This document shows, in pieces, positions 63,401 through 64,000 of a DNA stretch of 64,000 bases. Both the position numbers and the translations under genes were made by a program. Positions within the stretch are counted from its first letter, which is position 1; each line of letters begins with the position of its first letter. Origin of the DNA: Nitzschia sp. pyKryTriq1 (taxonomy: Eukaryota; Bacillariophyta; Bacillariophyceae; Bacillariales; Bacillariaceae); the NCBI GenBank assembly GCA_956465555.1, contig OY101115.1:2108001-2172000 (forward strand), given 5' to 3'. The notes beneath the pieces were generated by a model. The model worked only from the letters and a program-made list of their open reading frames with translations, was not told the DNA's origin and did not search any database.

Positions 63401-64000
63401 TTCAACGCGCAACTCACTCTCCACCTCCTCGTGTTGGGCTCGCTCGTCTTGCAGGGAGCTCTGAAGGTTGTCAAAAGCGGTTTGCACTTCGTCCAACTTC
63501 TCCTTCGTTGCCTGTTCTTTCTCTGAAGCTGCCTTGGCTTGAGCCAATTTCCTGTTAGCCTCATCGACTTGACTCTCCAGATCGCGGTTTTCTGCTCTCA
63601 ATCGGTCTTCCAACTCGGCGAAATCCGCCTTAACCGCATCCATTTGCGCGTTGAATTCCATTTCTTTGGTGGCAAACTTTTCTCGTTCTTCGTCCAACAA
63701 GTCATCCTTCTTCATGAGCTCAGCAATGGAGTGGGTCTTGGCGGCCTCCATGGCCTCCAAGCCCTTGCGTGATTCTTCTAGTCGTCGAGTCAACTCTGCA
63801 ATCTCCGTCTCTTTCGAAGCGATTTCATTTACGTAATTCTCCATTCGCTGGTGCAAGCGATCCAGTTCCTGCTGACGAAGCTCATCCTGACGCTGAAAGT
63901 CAGACGCGGCATCGCGTGACTTTTGTTGTGCCTCTTTGAGGCGTGTGGCATAATCTTCCTTCGACTCGTCATAGGTTCTGCGTAAGACGGACAATTCCGT
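60416..64000 (-). CDS. Long coiled-coil protein, 5' end outside the window
   Basis: At least 1194 codons, open to the right edge with no ATG, so the N-terminus lies beyond it. From the edge to about 1000 residues it is almost unbroken heptad coiled coil (e.g. EEMRKIEMEKIELETKL-like stretches, LREKIFALETEVESYRVQVH, LERDLRDRNLECNRLKDQLR). The final ~180 residues are not coiled: Ser/Gly/Asp-rich (SSRASGSRGLRLNTGASLDP, FSPTGGNSPTSPIGEFGDEN) and end in a basic conserved-looking helix RDALRKYVRQRYMTKR. It resembles myosin-tail or centrosomal/golgin-type rods only in general. No motor or membrane segment is in the visible part. Cytoskeletal or tethering role is inference. Confidence 0.8.
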   Translation of the reverse strand, partial: TELSVLRRTYDESKEDYATRLKEAQQKSRDAASDFQRQDELRQQELDRLHQRMENYVNEIASKETEIAELTRRLEESRKGLEAMEAAKTHSIAELMKKDDLLDEEREKFATKEMEFNAQMDAVKADFAELEDRLRAENRDLESQVDEANRKLAQAKAASEKEQATKEKLDEVQTAFDNLQSSLQDERAQHEEVESELRVELAKMEGKLRASESSLKTKKSRVQELEKQLDLATTTSSKVGEERQSEIESLRRRLEETSQSLDSERESRQEKESVMSQLETEVSTLREKIKSMNQLEDVVRDLKRRATQIEHEASQKDSDLARVTTTMEQYEMSVKDLEAKLAKEHDTNLDLELNKSELTRKVESMERERVRKETELANLRKDYEDLSGLLEENLHSSGKNDGGDFQLRRRERELRETMGSYSQNVRDVEEKLSQSEKTKDQLEFNLKKLQGSVDDLNDEKLKLRSDLSNLRQKYDNVCFELDALRAQAGSTGAEPDAGRKDRHMREAIQRYTSTIADLEGKLEEEIQSKAELEDRLASVRSEVEDKQTQIQELIQKHSKVTRKLEADFNNSKLEKEELQARLDQTNTDLEQKRKELKQARTKYSSEVSVLSSVKQEHDEYRQMSESTREELERKTKQLEELKQKIPELLSELQAKNRECEESKASAKRYETELNKRKEHFNEIVKRYTDQIAVLESQLDEQTAARSTTDNTVESVRAAAKNKDKKLRELQDLVTELETKLEIAQKNKESAKVKAEAITRELDDKESDMRKIEMEKIELETKLHAQMRSKDELRSKVTDLSSKLERKEREVREVTDRYKMYVMELESKLDQDTDAKHQMQLDIDRLKSNLNSAVEVSSEAAELREKIFALETEVESYRVQVHDAEYKSKDSMRSLEAALAEATKSRDDIEENLKKTQGEKAEVIAALEGVINEVQNREDEIESLSDLLHRRDEELQHAKIIATKALESAKDIQKRFKARDKTQQSDLMQRMDELSDNVDTLSSKNETLQRKIVMLERDLRDRNLECNRLKDQLRHIDGNPIRDAREPIKDDGSAFTHSTYGSSRASGSRGLRLNTGASLDPDGLDMGVGVDSFSPTGGNSPTSPIGEFGDENMFSNEVEFPAFDRKPSTDFSDDGAGASTIMTSDVGSRWSNDFESDNRSTGFDSINSEPAGKSRKSIERDALRKYVRQRYMTKR

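Overview
The window reads as nuclear DNA of a photosynthetic stramenopile, most likely a pennate diatom. It has intron-poor eukaryotic genes with short GT-AG introns (63-154 bp), a signal peptide ending in a diatom-type plastid cleavage motif (AMA-FQIP), an organelle-type Der GTPase, many Gln/Asp/Ser/Thr homopolymer inserts, a diatom-type 'RGLE' protein, and remnants of Ty1/Copia elements. The species cannot be named from sequence alone. No rRNA, tRNA, CRISPR array or bacterial operon was seen.

I support 26 protein genes. Left part (0-19 kb): a carnitine acyltransferase with a mitochondrial-looking leader, a terminal nucleotidyltransferase, a short-chain dehydrogenase, a second carnitine acyltransferase ending in the peroxisomal signal SRL, a small mitochondrial-looking membrane protein, a DFRP1/ZC3H15-type protein without zinc fingers, a plastid-targeted unknown and an ATM1-type ABC transporter. 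Then comes a repeat-rich, gene-free island (18.1-19.6 kb). Middle (19.6-41.8 kb): SKI3 (Ski complex TPR subunit), Der GTPase, an RGLE protein, VPS52, a four-helix membrane protein, SKA1, an F-box-like protein, a two-dsRBD protein with a GNAT-like C-terminus, and a TrmH/SPOUT methyltransferase. Right part (42-64 kb): Copia gag and pol fossils, a USP8-dimerisation-domain protein with a possible Cys-His-Asp peptidase domain, a von Willebrand A protein with a CaaX box, a GT92-like glycosyltransferase, an alpha/beta hydrolase, a UBE3C-type HECT ligase, an ankyrin protein, a short unknown, a phytanoyl-CoA dioxygenase-like enzyme, and a long coiled-coil protein that runs off the right edge.

Gene order is strikingly regular: 23 of 25 neighbouring pairs switch strand. 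The twelve convergent pairs are 52-299 bp apart, while divergent pairs are separated by 0.6-2.0 kb that hold the presumed shared promoters and nearly all repeats. There is no operon-like logic. Some themes recur: acyl/lipid metabolism (two carnitine acyltransferases, SDR, alpha/beta hydrolase, PhyH), RNA fate (nucleotidyltransferase, SKI3, dsRBD protein, TrmH, DFRP1) and ubiquitin/endosome biology (UBE3C, USP8-dimer protein, VPS52, F-box-like). The most novel-looking proteins are the USP8-dimer/peptidase-like fusion (43578-45296), the dsRBD-dsRBD-GNAT-like protein (37248-40535) and the cysteine-free DFRP1 homologue (12304-13246).
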